A stretch of 64,000 nucleotides of DNA from Paraburkholderia sp. ZP32-5. Its GTDB lineage: Bacteria; Pseudomonadota; Gammaproteobacteria; Burkholderiales; Burkholderiaceae. Position numbers and translations under genes: made by a program. The notes under the pieces were generated by a model that saw nothing but the letters and a program-made list of their open reading frames with translations, did not search any database and was not told where the DNA came from. Positions within the stretch are counted from its first letter, which is position 1; every line of letters starts with the position of its first letter. Below are positions 36,068-46,279 of the stretch, piece after piece. The DNA is taken from contig NZ_JAJEJP010000001.1 in assembly GCF_021390495.1 (NCBI RefSeq), positions 1,488,001 through 1,552,000 on the forward strand. Reading direction: 5' to 3'.

Positions 36068-36745
36068 TCAACGCAACTGCGTCAGCGCGATCAACAACAC
36101 CATGCTGCCGATCGCGCCATCGAGCACGCGCCACGCACTCGCGCGGCGAAACAGCGGCGCCAGCATGCGCGCACCGTAACCGAGCCCGACGAACCAGACC
36201 GCGCTGACCGCCATCGCGCCGAGCGCGAACGCGAGCCGCGCGCCGTCGGGTTCACGCGCGCCGGCCGTGCCGATCAGCAGGAACGTATCCAGATACACGT
36301 GCGGGTTGAGCCATGTAAAGGCAAGCGTCATCAGCACGATCGGCAGCGCGCGTTGCACGGGCGGCGCGCCATTTGCGCCGATATTTGCGCCGGTGTTTGC
36401 AGCAGTATTTGCACTGCCATCGGCCGACGCGTCGAGTACCGCATGACCCGGCTTCACCGCGCGGCGCAGCGCGCTCACGCCGAACCACACGAGATACGCG
36501 AGCCCGACATACAGCATCGCATGAACGAAGCGCGGAAAGCGCTCCATCAGCACCGACGCGCCACCGACGCCCGCGCCGATCAGAATGAAATCCGACAGCG
36601 TGCACAGCAGCACGATCTTGCCGATGTGCGAGCGCATGATGCCCTGACGCAGCACGAACGCGTTTTGCGCGCCGATCGTCACGATCAGCGATGCGCACAG
36701 CGCGGCGCCGTGCGAAAAAGACGGCCAGTTGGAGAGCCAGTTCAT
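36068..36745 (-). CDS. argO: LysE/ArgO-family amino-acid exporter
   Basis: 225 residues from ATG 36745 (longer start at 36787 possible). Six hydrophobic segments; family motif LIVTIGAQNAFVLRQGIMRS at the first helix and AFTWLNPHVYLDTFLLIG in the second half. It exports basic amino acids (arginine/lysine). A loop rich in Ala-Asn (ANTAANTGANIGANGA) lies between helices 3 and 4. Divergent from argP, as in E. coli argO regulation. Confidence 0.9.
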   Translation of the reverse strand: MNWLSNWPSFSHGAALCASLIVTIGAQNAFVLRQGIMRSHIGKIVLLCTLSDFILIGAGVGGASVLMERFPRFVHAMLYVGLAYLVWFGVSALRRAVKPGHAVLDASADGSANTAANTGANIGANGAPPVQRALPIVLMTLAFTWLNPHVYLDTFLLIGTAGAREPDGARLAFALGAMAVSAVWFVGLGYGARMLAPLFRRASAWRVLDGAIGSMVLLIALTQLR

Positions 36746-36861
36746 AAAACGATCCAGAAAACGAAGAGAGCGGGATAGACGGAGCAAACGAACCGCGCTA
36801 GTCTGCGGTTTTGCCTCTCATAAGAGAAGCTAATTTAGTTAATGCCGATTAAGGAACGCTA

Positions 36862-37755
36862 ATGCTCGACTATGCGTTGCTCGATGCGCTCGCCGCCGTG
36901 GTACGCCACGGTTCGTTCGACCGCGCGGCGAGCGAGCTCAATGTCACGCCGTCGGCGGTATCGCAGCGGGTCAAGCTACTGGAGGAGCGGGTCGGCAGCG
37001 TGCTCGTGAAGCGTGGCCAGCCATGCGTCGCGACCACCTCGGGCGCGCTGCTGTGCCGTCATACCGAGCGCGTGCTGCTGCTCGAAGCGGAGCTCAACGG
37101 CCGGCTGCCGGCGCTGCCCGGTGCGCTGGTCGAGGCGTGGCCGACGCTGCGCGTGGCCGTCAACAACGACAGCGTCGGCACGTGGTTCATCGACGCGGTC
37201 GCGCCGTTCTGCGTCGAGCGCGAGATGCTGCTCGATCTCGTGATCGACGATCAGGACCACACCGCGCAGCGCATTCGCGACGGCAGCGCGCAGGGCGCGG
37301 TCACCACGCAGGCCGAACCGGTGCAGGGCTGCCGTTCGGTGCGGCTTGGCCGCATGCGTTATCTGGCGGTCTGCTCGCCCGCGTTTCACGCGCGCTATTT
37401 CGCCGACGGCGTCACGCGCGACAGTTTGCGGCACACCCCGTGCGTCGATTTTGATCCGAAGGACCAGTTGCAGAAGCGTTTTATGCGACGCATCACGCGC
37501 ACGGATATCGACCCGCCGCAGCACTGGATCCCGCACGTCAGCGGCTTTATGAGTGCCTGCATGATGGGGCTCGGCTGGGGCATGTGCCCGGAGCGGATGA
37601 TCGCCGGGCAGCTCGCACGCGGCGAGCTGGTCGAGGTCGCGCCGGGCAAGCCGATCGACGTCGATCTGTACTGGCAGAGCTGGCGTCTGTCGATCGGCTG
37701 GCTCGACGATTTCAGCGCGATGCTCAGGCAGCGCGCCCGCGAATTTCTCGATTGA
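36862..37755 (+). CDS. argP: LysR-family regulator ArgP
   Basis: 297 residues, the length of E. coli ArgP/IciA. HTH: LDALAAVVRHGSFDRAASEL, then TPSAVSQRVKLLEERVGSVL. The ArgP-specific pattern continues with VAVNNDSVGTWFIDAVAPF and GLGWGMCPERMIAGQLARGE. ArgP activates the exporter gene argO in response to arginine/lysine; the gene is divergent from argO with a 116-base shared promoter region. Confidence 0.92.
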   Translation: MLDYALLDALAAVVRHGSFDRAASELNVTPSAVSQRVKLLEERVGSVLVKRGQPCVATTSGALLCRHTERVLLLEAELNGRLPALPGALVEAWPTLRVAVNNDSVGTWFIDAVAPFCVEREMLLDLVIDDQDHTAQRIRDGSAQGAVTTQAEPVQGCRSVRLGRMRYLAVCSPAFHARYFADGVTRDSLRHTPCVDFDPKDQLQKRFMRRITRTDIDPPQHWIPHVSGFMSACMMGLGWGMCPERMIAGQLARGELVEVAPGKPIDVDLYWQSWRLSIGWLDDFSAMLRQRAREFLD

Positions 37756-37795
37756 TCTCGATTGACACAGCCGCGCGAGCGCGCGGCCGGCGCTG

Positions 37796-38746
37796 CTACA
37801 GCAACAGCTCGATCGAATGAAACAGCCGGCGCTGTTCCGGGTCCTGCGAGTGCGCGCTTTCGTCGATGGTCTCGCGCAGGCAGTCGAGAAAGCACTCGGC
37901 GGCAGGGCTCAGCGGCACGCCGCGCCGTGACGTGATGCTGACGATCGTTTCGTCGACGGTCTCGCGCAGCGGCAGCGCCCACAGGTTTTCCCTTCCGGGC
38001 AACACCTCGACGAGCGGCCACGGAAAAATGCTCAGCATGTCCGTGCGCGCGAGCAGACCGAGCACGACCGCCAGCGAATGCGCGAGCAGGATCGTATGCG
38101 GCACACGCATGCCGCGGCGGCGGAACAGCTTGTCCGCCATCGACTCGCGGCTCGCCGCGTCCCAGTTCAGGATCCACTGCTCGTCTTCGAGTTCGAGCAG
38201 CGATCGGCAGCCGGCCTTCGGATGATCCCGGCGCGCGACCACCGCCGAATGCGTCGAAAACAGCGGCACGTTATGAAACTCCGATTGCGGGGACGCGGGC
38301 GGCGGCCGGCCGATCGAGAAATCGAGGCTGCCGTCGCGCAGGCGCGGCTGTACGACCGCAAGCAAGCCCTCGAAGAATTCCAACTGCACCTCTGGCATCC
38401 GCTCGCGAAAGCGCTGCACCGCGGGCGGTAGAAAAGTCAGCGCGACCCACGGCGTGACGCCGATCGATAGCTTGCCGGCGGCCGCGCCGCGCAACGCGTC
38501 GATCTCGGCCTGCGCGCGCTGCAACTGACCGAGCACGAGCCGCGCATGCACGACGAGCGCGCGGCCGAACTCGGTGAACGCGACACCGCTCGCGCCGCGC
38601 AGGATGAGCGGCGCGCGCATGTCGGCTTCAAGCTCGCGCATCGCCTTGGTGACGGCGGCCGGCGACAGGCCCAGCGAGCGCGCCGCGGCCCGGATACTTC
38701 CGGTATCCGCGATCGCCGCCAGAGTACTGAGTTGATGCAGTTTCAT
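37796..38746 (-). CDS. LysR-family regulator of the adjacent amidohydrolase
   Basis: 316 residues from ATG 38746 (GGATC upstream; 38773 is an alternative). HTH: LSTLAAIADTGSIRAAARSL, then SPAAVTKAMRELEADMRAPL. Substrate-binding domain follows (GKLSIGVTPWVALTFLPPAV). Convergent with argP and divergent from the M20 amidohydrolase gene (122-base gap), so the latter is the probable target, resembling the abgR/abgA arrangement. Confidence 0.9.
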   Translation of the reverse strand: MKLHQLSTLAAIADTGSIRAAARSLGLSPAAVTKAMRELEADMRAPLILRGASGVAFTEFGRALVVHARLVLGQLQRAQAEIDALRGAAAGKLSIGVTPWVALTFLPPAVQRFRERMPEVQLEFFEGLLAVVQPRLRDGSLDFSIGRPPPASPQSEFHNVPLFSTHSAVVARRDHPKAGCRSLLELEDEQWILNWDAASRESMADKLFRRRGMRVPHTILLAHSLAVVLGLLARTDMLSIFPWPLVEVLPGRENLWALPLRETVDETIVSITSRRGVPLSPAAECFLDCLRETIDESAHSQDPEQRRLFHSIELLL

Positions 38747-38868
38747 CAGATCGATCCGTGACCAGGGTGGCAACCAGCGGTTGCTGTCGTGACGATTCTA
38801 CGTCTGCCGCTCGAATATCGGCGTGGCTATGCTCGGCTCACGCTAACCCTGTTGCATCGGAGACAGAC

Positions 38869-40041
38869 GTGAACACGATGGTTATTCCGGCGGGCATCGC
38901 CGAGGTCGAAGAGGAAATGATCGCGCTGCGCCGCCGCATCCACGCGCACCCGGAACTCGCTTACGAAGAGTTCGCGACCGGCGATCTGGTCGCCGAACGG
39001 CTGACGGAATGGGGCTACACCGTGCATCGCGGGCTCGGGCAGACCGGCGTGGTCGGTCAGTTGAAGCTCGGCAACGGCACGCGCCGGCTCGGCCTGCGCG
39101 CCGACATGGATGCGCTGCCGATCCACGAAACCACCGGTCTGCCGTACGCGAGCAAGGTGGCCGGCAAGATGCACGCGTGCGGCCACGACGGCCATACCGC
39201 GATGCTGCTGGCCGCGGCGAAGCACCTGGCGCGCGAAAAATCATTCGACGGCACGTTGAATCTGATTTTTCAGCCGGCCGAAGAGGGTCTGGCCGGCGCG
39301 AAGAAGATGCTCGAAGACGGCCTGTTCGAACGGTTCCCGTGCGATGCCGTGTTTGCGATGCACAACATGCCCGGACATCCGGCCGGCAAGTTCGGCTTTC
39401 TGCCGGGCTCGTTCATGGCGTCGTCGGATACGGTGATCATCAAGGTGACCGGGCGCGGCGGCCATGGCGCGGTGCCGCACAAGGCCATCGATCCCGTGGT
39501 TGTGTGCGCGCAGATCGTGCTGGCGTTGCAGGCGATCGTGTCGCGCAATATCGCACCGCTCGACATGGCGATCATCACGGTCGGCTCGATTCACGCGGGC
39601 GAAGCGCCGAACGTGATTCCGGAAAGCGCGGAAATGCGTCTGTCGGTGCGCGCGCTGCGGCCCGAGGTGCGCGACCATCTGCAGGAACGCATCACGGCGG
39701 TCGCGACCGGCCAGGCGGCGGTGTTCGGCGCGCGCGCCGAGGTCGACTATCAGCGCCGCTATCCGGTGCTCGTCAACGATACGGAAATGACCGCGCTCGC
39801 GCGTCAGGTTGCGCTCGACTGGCTTGGCGAGGACGGTCTGATCCGCGACATGCAGCCGCTCACCGGCAGCGAAGACTTCGCGTTCCTGCTCGAACGTTGC
39901 GCGGGCAGCTATCTGATCATCGGCAATGGCGACGGCGAGGGCGGCTGCATGGTCCATAACCCCGGCTACGACTTCAACGACGCTTGCCTCGCGACCGGTG
40001 CCGCGTATTGGGTGAAGCTCGCGCAGACGTTTCTGGTTTGA
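38869..40041 (+). CDS. M20-family amidohydrolase (hippurate hydrolase-like)
   Basis: 390 residues from GTG 38869, chosen because GGAG stands six bases before it while ATG 38878 has none. Metallopeptidase motifs in order: LRRRIHAHPELAYEEF, LRADMDALPIHE, MHACGHDGHTAMLL, LIFQPAEEGLAGAKKML, and GRGGHGAVPHKAIDPV in the dimerisation domain, then PLTGSEDFAFLLE. It hydrolyses N-acyl amino acids or amidated aromatic conjugates. The MHS transporter 96 bases downstream probably imports the substrate. Confidence 0.93.
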   Translation: MNTMVIPAGIAEVEEEMIALRRRIHAHPELAYEEFATGDLVAERLTEWGYTVHRGLGQTGVVGQLKLGNGTRRLGLRADMDALPIHETTGLPYASKVAGKMHACGHDGHTAMLLAAAKHLAREKSFDGTLNLIFQPAEEGLAGAKKMLEDGLFERFPCDAVFAMHNMPGHPAGKFGFLPGSFMASSDTVIIKVTGRGGHGAVPHKAIDPVVVCAQIVLALQAIVSRNIAPLDMAIITVGSIHAGEAPNVIPESAEMRLSVRALRPEVRDHLQERITAVATGQAAVFGARAEVDYQRRYPVLVNDTEMTALARQVALDWLGEDGLIRDMQPLTGSEDFAFLLERCAGSYLIIGNGDGEGGCMVHNPGYDFNDACLATGAAYWVKLAQTFLV

Positions 40042-40137
40042 CGCGCGCGACGCAGGACGCGAAAGCGCATCACACGGCAGAAGCGCTAGCGCTCGCCAAC
40101 GCGGCGCCGCTCTGGCAAAAAAACGATGGAGACACAG

Positions 40138-41583
40138 ATGGACTATTCCGCCACACCGCGACCCGTGGGCGCCGATGCGCTCGATGCACTCGACTCAGAG
40201 GGCCGCGCCGATCGCGCCGCGACTTCGGCCGCCGCGCCGCCCGAAAAACGGCTCGGCCACGCCAAGGCGATCGCCGCGATCACCCTCGGCAACGGCCTCG
40301 AATTTTTCGACTTCACGATCTACAGCTTTTTCGCGACGATCATCGGCAAGCAGTTTTTCCCGGTCGAAGGTCAGCTCGTGCAGTTGATGCTCGCGGTCGG
40401 CACGTTCGGTGTCGGCTTCATCATGCGGCCGGTGGGCGGCATCGTGCTTGGCGCGTATGCGGATCGCGCGGGACGCAAGGCCGCCATGAGCCTGACGCTG
40501 TGGCTGATGACGCTCGGCTCCGCGATCATCGCGTTTGCGCCGCCGTATGCGGCAATCGGCGTGACCGCGCCGCTGCTGGTGATTCTCGCGCGGCTGGTGC
40601 AGGGCTTCGCGCTGGGCGGCGAGGTGGGTGCGTCGACGGCGCTGCTGCTCGAATACGGCAGCGATCGCACGCGCGGTTTCTATGGCAGCTGGCAGTTCGT
40701 GAGCCAGGGGCTGAACACGGTGGTCGGTTCGTTGCTCGGCGTCGCGCTGGCCTCGACATTGGCGCCGGCCGCGCTGGAAAGCTGGGGCTGGCGCGTGCCG
40801 TTCGTGATCGGCATGGCGATGGGGCCGATCGGCATCTATATCCGGCGCCATCTCGACGAGACCTTGCCTGGCGTCGAGGGTGAAACGGTGAACAGCGTGG
40901 GCGTGCATGGTTCACACTCCGGTTCGCGGCCGGCTTCGCAATCCGCCTCGCAGCCAGCTTCACAACCCACCTCGCAGCCGGTCCGCGACCTGTTCCGCGA
41001 TCACGCGCGCTCGATCACGACCGGCGTGGTGACGACAATCGGCGGCACCGCGGCGAACTACATCGTGCTGTTCTATCTGTCCACCTACGCGATCCGGATC
41101 CTGCATCTGCCGATGGCGTCGGCGTTGTGGGCCGCGTGGACCGGCGCGGTCGTCACGGTGATCTGCTCGCCGTTCGCCGGCATGCTGTCCGATCGCATCG
41201 GCCGCAAGCGCGTGCTGTGGGTGTCGCGCGTGCTGCTGATTCTGGCTGTCTATCCGGCGTTCATGACGATCAACGCGGCGCCGACGGTGCCGGTGCTGCT
41301 CGCGGTGGTCGCCGGTCTCGCGCTCGTCGTCACGTTCACCGCGGTGCCCAATATCGTGATGTTGCCGGAGCTGTTTCCGCGCGCGATTCGCGCGACCGGC
41401 ATGTCGGTCGTCTACTGTCTCGGCGTGTCGATTTTCGGCGGCTTCGCGCAGTTTTTCGCGACGTGGCTGATCCAGATTTCGGGCAGCAATCTGGCGCCGG
41501 CGTGGTATCTGATCGGTTGCAGCCTGGTGTCGCTGCTGCCGCTGCCGTTTATGCGCGAGACGGCGGGCAAGCCGATCGATTGA
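40138..41583 (+). CDS. MHS-family MFS transporter
   Basis: 481 residues from ATG 40138 (GGAG, six-base spacer; ATG 40126 is less favoured). Family markers: LGNGLEFFDFTIYSFFATII at helix 1, GAYADRAGRKAAMSLTLWLM, GFALGGEVGASTALLLEYGS. The central cytoplasmic loop has a Ser/Gln-Pro repeat (SQSASQPASQPTSQP) absent from most relatives. Probably an operon with the M20 amidohydrolase, supplying its substrate. Confidence 0.92.
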   Translation: MDYSATPRPVGADALDALDSEGRADRAATSAAAPPEKRLGHAKAIAAITLGNGLEFFDFTIYSFFATIIGKQFFPVEGQLVQLMLAVGTFGVGFIMRPVGGIVLGAYADRAGRKAAMSLTLWLMTLGSAIIAFAPPYAAIGVTAPLLVILARLVQGFALGGEVGASTALLLEYGSDRTRGFYGSWQFVSQGLNTVVGSLLGVALASTLAPAALESWGWRVPFVIGMAMGPIGIYIRRHLDETLPGVEGETVNSVGVHGSHSGSRPASQSASQPASQPTSQPVRDLFRDHARSITTGVVTTIGGTAANYIVLFYLSTYAIRILHLPMASALWAAWTGAVVTVICSPFAGMLSDRIGRKRVLWVSRVLLILAVYPAFMTINAAPTVPVLLAVVAGLALVVTFTAVPNIVMLPELFPRAIRATGMSVVYCLGVSIFGGFAQFFATWLIQISGSNLAPAWYLIGCSLVSLLPLPFMRETAGKPID

Positions 41584-41631
41584 TGTGAATGCTGTCACTC
41601 GCGGCCCAGGTATTTCCGGTGGTTGAAAAAG

Positions 41632-41660
41632 AAAAGGCGCGACCCGGTCGCGCCTTTTCT
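41632..41660 (+). terminator. Rho-independent terminator
   Basis: Perfect 12-bp stem AAAAGGCGCGAC (41632-41643) / GTCGCGCCTTTT (41647-41658), loop CCG. A-rich and T-rich flanks allow it to work in both directions, ending the amidohydrolase/transporter operon and possibly the minus-strand MFS operon. Confidence 0.85.
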
Positions 41661-41767
41661 GCTATTTGCCGCATGACGGTTGGTGCTGGTCCGGCGAGGC
41701 TTGGGCTTTCGTACGTCGCTGCGCGTGACCGAGCCTCATCCGCATCAACGCCTCGCCTGATCCCAAC

Positions 41768-43033
41768 TCACCGCGCGGTCGACTCCCCATGATCCGTCAC
41801 CGGCGCGCCATCGCCGTTGCCGTTGCCGGCCGACGCATCGCGCGTCTCGGGCATCGCCGCCCACACCAGCAGCACCGCCAGCGCGCCCGCCGCCGCGAGG
41901 CCGAAGAAGCTCACCGCATTGCCGAAGCGATCGGCGATGAAACCGGCCGCGGTCGTGCTGAGCGTCGCGCCGATGCCCGCCGCGAGTCCGAACAGGCCGA
42001 TACACAGGTTGTAGCGGCCCTTGTCGCCGGCCACGTCCGCGGCGATCAACGGCAGCATCACGCCGAACACGGCAGCGCTCAGACCGTCGAGCATCTGCAC
42101 CGGTACGAGCAGATACGGGCTGCTGATGCCCGCGAACAGCAGCGCGCGGATCGGCAGCGCGCTGAAACCGAGCAGCAGGATCGGCCGGCGCCCCCAGCGT
42201 TCGGCCGAACGCCCGACCCACGGCGACATCATCGCGACGATTGCCTGCGGCACGATGATGCACGCCGCGATCACGAGCTGCACGTTATCGCCCATGCCGG
42301 CCGTCACTTCGCCGGCCGCGAGATTCAGCATCGCCGCATTCGACAGATGGAACAGCACGATGCACGCGGCGAACAGCAGCAGGCGCTTGTCGCGCAGCAG
42401 CGCGCGCAGGCTTTCGCGCCGCTCGACCTGCTCGGGCGTCGGCGCGGCTTTCGGCAGCTCGATCGTGTCGGTGCGCTGGATCATCGAGAGCGCGAACAGC
42501 GCGGGAACCGCGAGGCCGGCGGTCAGAAAGAACACCGCGCGCGGCGAATAGTATTCGCCGAACAGGCCCATCAGACCGGCCGCGACCGCGCTGCCGATCG
42601 ATGCCCAGCGCGCATTGCGCCCGAGCCGGTCGCCGAGATTCGCGCGGCCCACCAGCGCGAACGAGATCGCCGCGAGCGCCGGCGTCAGCATGCAGCTCGC
42701 GAAGCCGTGGAACACCTCGGCGGCGATCACCGGCAACACGGTCGGGCTCACGGCGAGCAGCATCGCGCTGAGGATGATCGCGCCGATCGCCCACGCGGCG
42801 GCGGCCTTCTTGTTGCGCAGCGCGTCGACCGCGGCGCCGCCCGGCACCTGGCTCACCATCGCGCTGATGGTGCCGACCGACAGCACCATGCCGATCTCGC
42901 CCTGCGTCCATTTATGCGATGCGAGATACGACGCGATGAATGGCCCGAAGCCCGTTTGCACGTTGGCGACGAAGAAGTTGAGCCAATCGAGCGCGCGCAG
43001 ACTGCGCGTCGTGACCTGGGTGCGGACCGTCAT
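41768..43033 (-). CDS. MFS transporter
   Basis: 421 residues with about 12 membrane helices, beginning ALDWLNFFVANVQTGFGPFI. Loop motif region GGAAVDALRNKKAAAAWAIG, and GRSAERWGRRPILLLGFSAL in the second half. Substrate unknown. The start codon overlaps the stop of the upstream PRC-barrel lipoprotein gene (ATGA at 43030-43033), so the two are translationally coupled. The C-terminal tail is Gly/Asn/Asp-rich. Confidence 0.9.
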   Translation of the reverse strand: MTVRTQVTTRSLRALDWLNFFVANVQTGFGPFIASYLASHKWTQGEIGMVLSVGTISAMVSQVPGGAAVDALRNKKAAAAWAIGAIILSAMLLAVSPTVLPVIAAEVFHGFASCMLTPALAAISFALVGRANLGDRLGRNARWASIGSAVAAGLMGLFGEYYSPRAVFFLTAGLAVPALFALSMIQRTDTIELPKAAPTPEQVERRESLRALLRDKRLLLFAACIVLFHLSNAAMLNLAAGEVTAGMGDNVQLVIAACIIVPQAIVAMMSPWVGRSAERWGRRPILLLGFSALPIRALLFAGISSPYLLVPVQMLDGLSAAVFGVMLPLIAADVAGDKGRYNLCIGLFGLAAGIGATLSTTAAGFIADRFGNAVSFFGLAAAGALAVLLVWAAMPETRDASAGNGNGDGAPVTDHGESTAR

Positions 43034-44115
43034 CGGACCGCCCGTGCGTTGGACACTGCCACCGCCGTCGATGCGGCGGCCGGCGGCGAAGCCGCCGCGG
43101 CAGCGGACGCGGCCGGAGCCGTGGGAGCTACGGCGGCGGGCGGCGGGGCCGGCGACACCGCGCGGATCGGCTTGTCGCTCGCATAAGGCGGCGTCGCGTT
43201 GATCTGCGCGTCGCTCAGATCGAGCAGCGGCCGCAGCTCCTTATCGCGCGTGACGAAACGCAGCGCCGACCAGTTCGCGGCGATCGTGCGCCGGTCCGTG
43301 CTGACCATGCCGCTGACGTCGAGCACGACCGCCTGCGGCTGCGCGTTAGCGTCGATCAGCACATCGACGACGCGGCCCACCTTCGCGCCGTTCGAGCGCT
43401 CGACGGTCGCGTCGAGCAGCGGCAGCAATTGCGGTGCGTCGGATTTGGGCGCCGTGTTGGGCACCGCCGTCGCGTTCAGCGTGATCGGCGGACCCTTCGC
43501 GGTCGGCGTAAAGCGGAACGCGCCCCACGGGAAGTTCACCTTGCGATCGCCGACGCCGAGAAAGCCCTGCAGATTGACGACCATCTCGTGCGGCTTGCCG
43601 GCCGCGTCGGCGATCATGTCGACCGCGCGGCCGACCACCTTGCCATCGGGCTTCTGCACCTGGCTGTCGAGCAGCGTGCGCGCGTCGCTGCGCTCGATCG
43701 TGCGCAGCACGATCAGCGGCGGCGGCGGGGGAGGCGGCGGCGGAGGCGCGACGACGGGCGGCGGCGGCTCGACCTTGTGCGGCTTGAAGATCGGCTTCCT
43801 TGGCTTCTTCGGCTGCTCGGGCTCTTCGGCGGTCTCGGTTTCGACCGGCTCCGGCGCGGACGCCGCGACCGGCGCGCTGGCCGGCTCGACCGGCATCACC
43901 GTCGCATCGACGATCGGCGCCTGATGCGTGCCCCACAGCAGGCTGCTGCAGCCGGACATCGCGGCGAGCGCGAACAGCGCGGCGGCGGTGCACAGCAGAC
44001 GAAACAGACGACGTACGTCGAGCGCGGTCATCGCGGTGGCGAGGGCAGCCGGATCAAGCGAATCAAGCGGGCCGATCGGCAGACGCCGCGGAGGGCGCGA
44101 AAAACCGCCAGTCAT
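43030..44115 (-). CDS. Lipoprotein with Pro-rich linker and two PRC-barrel domains
   Basis: 361 residues from ATG 44115 (GGAG nine bases before). A hydrophobic stretch ends in lipobox AMSGC (Cys56); starting at ATG 44031 instead would give a more usual 27-residue signal. A Glu/Pro/Lys-rich segment and a run of about ten prolines span the envelope-like linker (~100-150). Two PRC-barrel-like domains follow (VGRAVDMIADAAGKPHEMVV and VGRVVDVLIDANAQPQAVVL). The C-terminus is Ala/Pro-rich. Coupled to the MFS gene; function unknown. Confidence 0.85.
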   Translation of the reverse strand: MTGGFSRPPRRLPIGPLDSLDPAALATAMTALDVRRLFRLLCTAAALFALAAMSGCSSLLWGTHQAPIVDATVMPVEPASAPVAASAPEPVETETAEEPEQPKKPRKPIFKPHKVEPPPPVVAPPPPPPPPPPLIVLRTIERSDARTLLDSQVQKPDGKVVGRAVDMIADAAGKPHEMVVNLQGFLGVGDRKVNFPWGAFRFTPTAKGPPITLNATAVPNTAPKSDAPQLLPLLDATVERSNGAKVGRVVDVLIDANAQPQAVVLDVSGMVSTDRRTIAANWSALRFVTRDKELRPLLDLSDAQINATPPYASDKPIRAVSPAPPPAAVAPTAPAASAAAAASPPAAASTAVAVSNARAVR

Positions 44116-44531
44116 CAGGAAAAACTCCACGGGCTGAGGCGGACGGGCGCGATGGGCCGCCGCGGTTGGATGAGGTACGGCCCAGAGTTTAACCTGCGCT
44201 GCCGCGCGGCCCGGGCTTTCGCGGCTGCCTGCGCGTGGCGGCGAATACGCCGCACGCAGGGAAAGCGGCCTGAATCCGCGGTCAATCGAGGTCTCGGGGC
44301 ACGCCGGCACCGTAGGTGTAAACGCGCGGCGCCTGCTCGCGCTTTGCCGTCGCGTCAGCGATATAAGACCCGCGACATGTCCGGCATGCCATCCATGCGA
44401 TTGGACACATATTTGTCTTCGCCTACATTGCGAGACAGAAAAGCGGTACCGATAAACAAATCCACGAGACGAACCTGATGACGGCCGCCCCTGGTAGCCG
44501 TTTCAGTGCGCTGATAAAGGAGTCACTCACC
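44116..44531. other. Divergent intergenic region, PRC lipoprotein / NCS2 permease
   Basis: 416 bases. I see no gene, no purine-riboswitch-like fold and no clear operator here, only the ribosome site AAAGGAG before 44532. Confidence 0.5.
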
Positions 44532-45941
44532 ATGATGGAACCCCAGGCACTCGCGAATCCCGAAGTCGCGACCGAAGCGTTCGACGCTGAATCATTCGAC
44601 GCTCAATCCTCAGGCAAAAGCTTTCTCGATCGCTATTTCGACATCTCCGCGCGCGGCAGCACGCAGCGCCAGGAGATCGTCGCAGGCGTCACGACCTTCC
44701 TCGCGATGGTCTATTCGGTGTTCGTCGTGCCAGGCATGTTCGGCAAGGCCGGCTTCGATACCAGCGCGGTGTTCGTCGCGGTGTGTCTGACCACCGCGTT
44801 CGGCTCGCTGCTGATGGGCGTGTGGGCGCGTCTGCCGATTGCGATCGGCTGCGCGATCTCGCTGACCGCGTTCACCGCGTTCGGCCTCGTGCTTGGCAAG
44901 GGGTTGCATCCGACCGTCGCGCTCGGCGCGGTGTTTCTGATGGGCGTCGTGTTCACGGCGATTTCGGTGACCGGCGTGCGGTCGTGGATCCTGCGCAATC
45001 TGCCGACTGGCATCGCGCACGGCACCGGCATCGGCATTGGTCTGTTTCTGCTGCTGATCGCCGCGAACGATGTCGGCCTCGTCGTGAAGAATCCGGGCGC
45101 GGGCCTGCCGGTGTCGCTCGGCCATATCACGTCGTTGCCCGCGTTGATGTCGGTCGTGGGGCTCGCGGCGATTTTCGGGCTGGTGCGGCGCCGTGTGCCG
45201 GGCTCGATCCTGATCGTGATCGTCGCGATTTCGGCGCTCGCCCTCGCGATCGATCCGGCCGTCGCGTTTCACGGCATCTTCGCGGTGCCGTCGCTGTCGG
45301 CGCCGGGCCATGCATCGCTGATCGGCGCGATGGACGTGAAGGGCGCGCTGTCGATGGCGGTGTTGCCGAGCGTGCTCGCCCTCGTGATGACCGCGGTGTT
45401 CGACGCGACCGGCACGATCCGCGCGGTCGCGGGGCAGGCGGGCCAGCTCGACGAAAACGGTCGCATCATCAACGGCGGCCGCGCGCTGACCGCCGATTCG
45501 CTGAGCTCGATTTTCTCGGGCCTGCTCGGCGGCGCGCCGGCGGCGGCTTATATCGAGTCGACGGTCGGCGTCGCGGCCGGCGCGAAGACCGGCATGGCGG
45601 CAGCGGTGGTCGGTCTGCTGTTCCTGGTCGTGATGTTCTTCTCGCCGCTCGCCGCACTGGTGCCGTCGTATGCGACCGCGCCCGCGTTGATGTACGTCGG
45701 GCTGCTGATGCTGTCGAACGTCAGCAAGCTGCATATGGACGACATGGTCGATGCGATGGCTGGCCTCGTATGCGCGGTATTCATCGTGCTGACCGCGAAT
45801 ATCGTGACCGGCATCATGCTCGGCTTCGCGACGCTGGTGATCGGCCGGGTGGTGAGCGGCGAGTATCGCAAGCTCAATGTCGGCACGGTGGCGATCGCGG
45901 CGGTGCTAGTGGGCTTTTATCTGGGCGGCTGGGCGATCTGA
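44532..45941 (+). CDS. NCS2-family purine permease (AzgA-like)
   Basis: 469 residues from ATG 44532 (AAGGAG, nine-base spacer; upstream GTG/ATG at 44478 is not supported). AzgA-type signature: [80 protein letters not shown], and [20 protein letters not shown]. About 14 membrane segments. It imports purine bases such as adenine, guanine or hypoxanthine by proton symport. No operon partner. Confidence 0.93.
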   Translation: MMEPQALANPEVATEAFDAESFDAQSSGKSFLDRYFDISARGSTQRQEIVAGVTTFLAMVYSVFVVPGMFGKAGFDTSAVFVAVCLTTAFGSLLMGVWARLPIAIGCAISLTAFTAFGLVLGKGLHPTVALGAVFLMGVVFTAISVTGVRSWILRNLPTGIAHGTGIGIGLFLLLIAANDVGLVVKNPGAGLPVSLGHITSLPALMSVVGLAAIFGLVRRRVPGSILIVIVAISALALAIDPAVAFHGIFAVPSLSAPGHASLIGAMDVKGALSMAVLPSVLALVMTAVFDATGTIRAVAGQAGQLDENGRIINGGRALTADSLSSIFSGLLGGAPAAAYIESTVGVAAGAKTGMAAAVVGLLFLVVMFFSPLAALVPSYATAPALMYVGLLMLSNVSKLHMDDMVDAMAGLVCAVFIVLTANIVTGIMLGFATLVIGRVVSGEYRKLNVGTVAIAAVLVGFYLGGWAI

Positions 45942-46279
45942 GCTGGCTTCGTCGTCTGGTTGGTTTGCGCCGGGGGTGGTGGGACGCGTTTGTGATCGAT
46001 CGCGTTCAGGCCTCGGCGGAAATGGTGTTGCAGGAAGGGATGGAGTGGGGCGGCGGTGCGACAGGCCCGTGGCTTCCCTTCATCCTGGTAGTCGGCTGTT
46101 CTCCACCTTGGCGCGGTGCGTCGCGGCGTTTTATCCGCGGCGTGCCGCGTATCTTTTTTCTCCGCGCTTTTTCCGCTGTTTCCCCTTTTCCCCGCTATTT
46201 CTCGATGTGTTCTGTGTCCGCCTCACGAAAGCGCGGACCTGTCCTTGACTTTCGAGGCTTCGTTTCTACACTTAACCTC
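45942..46279. other. Intergenic region before the ArsR gene
   Basis: 338 bases without a gene; the ArsR-gene reading frame is open through it but the codon pattern is poor. It contains the ArsR promoter at 46245-46272. Confidence 0.5.
46245..46272 (+). promoter_or_regulatory. Sigma70-type promoter giving a leaderless ArsR transcript
   Basis: -35 TTGACT (46245-46250), 16-base spacer, -10 TACACT (46267-46272). Initiation 6-8 bases after the -10 would fall at 46278-46280, i.e. at the ATG itself. No Shine-Dalgarno precedes that ATG. Confidence 0.6.

Noticed and set aside
40909..40983. CRISPR-like repeat pattern
   Set aside because: The repeats are short, contiguous, in frame and encode SQP units; no spacers or cas genes anywhere in the window.
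44340..44531. Possible purine riboswitch before the NCS2 permease
   Set aside because: The conserved purine-riboswitch core and paired loops were not found by eye.
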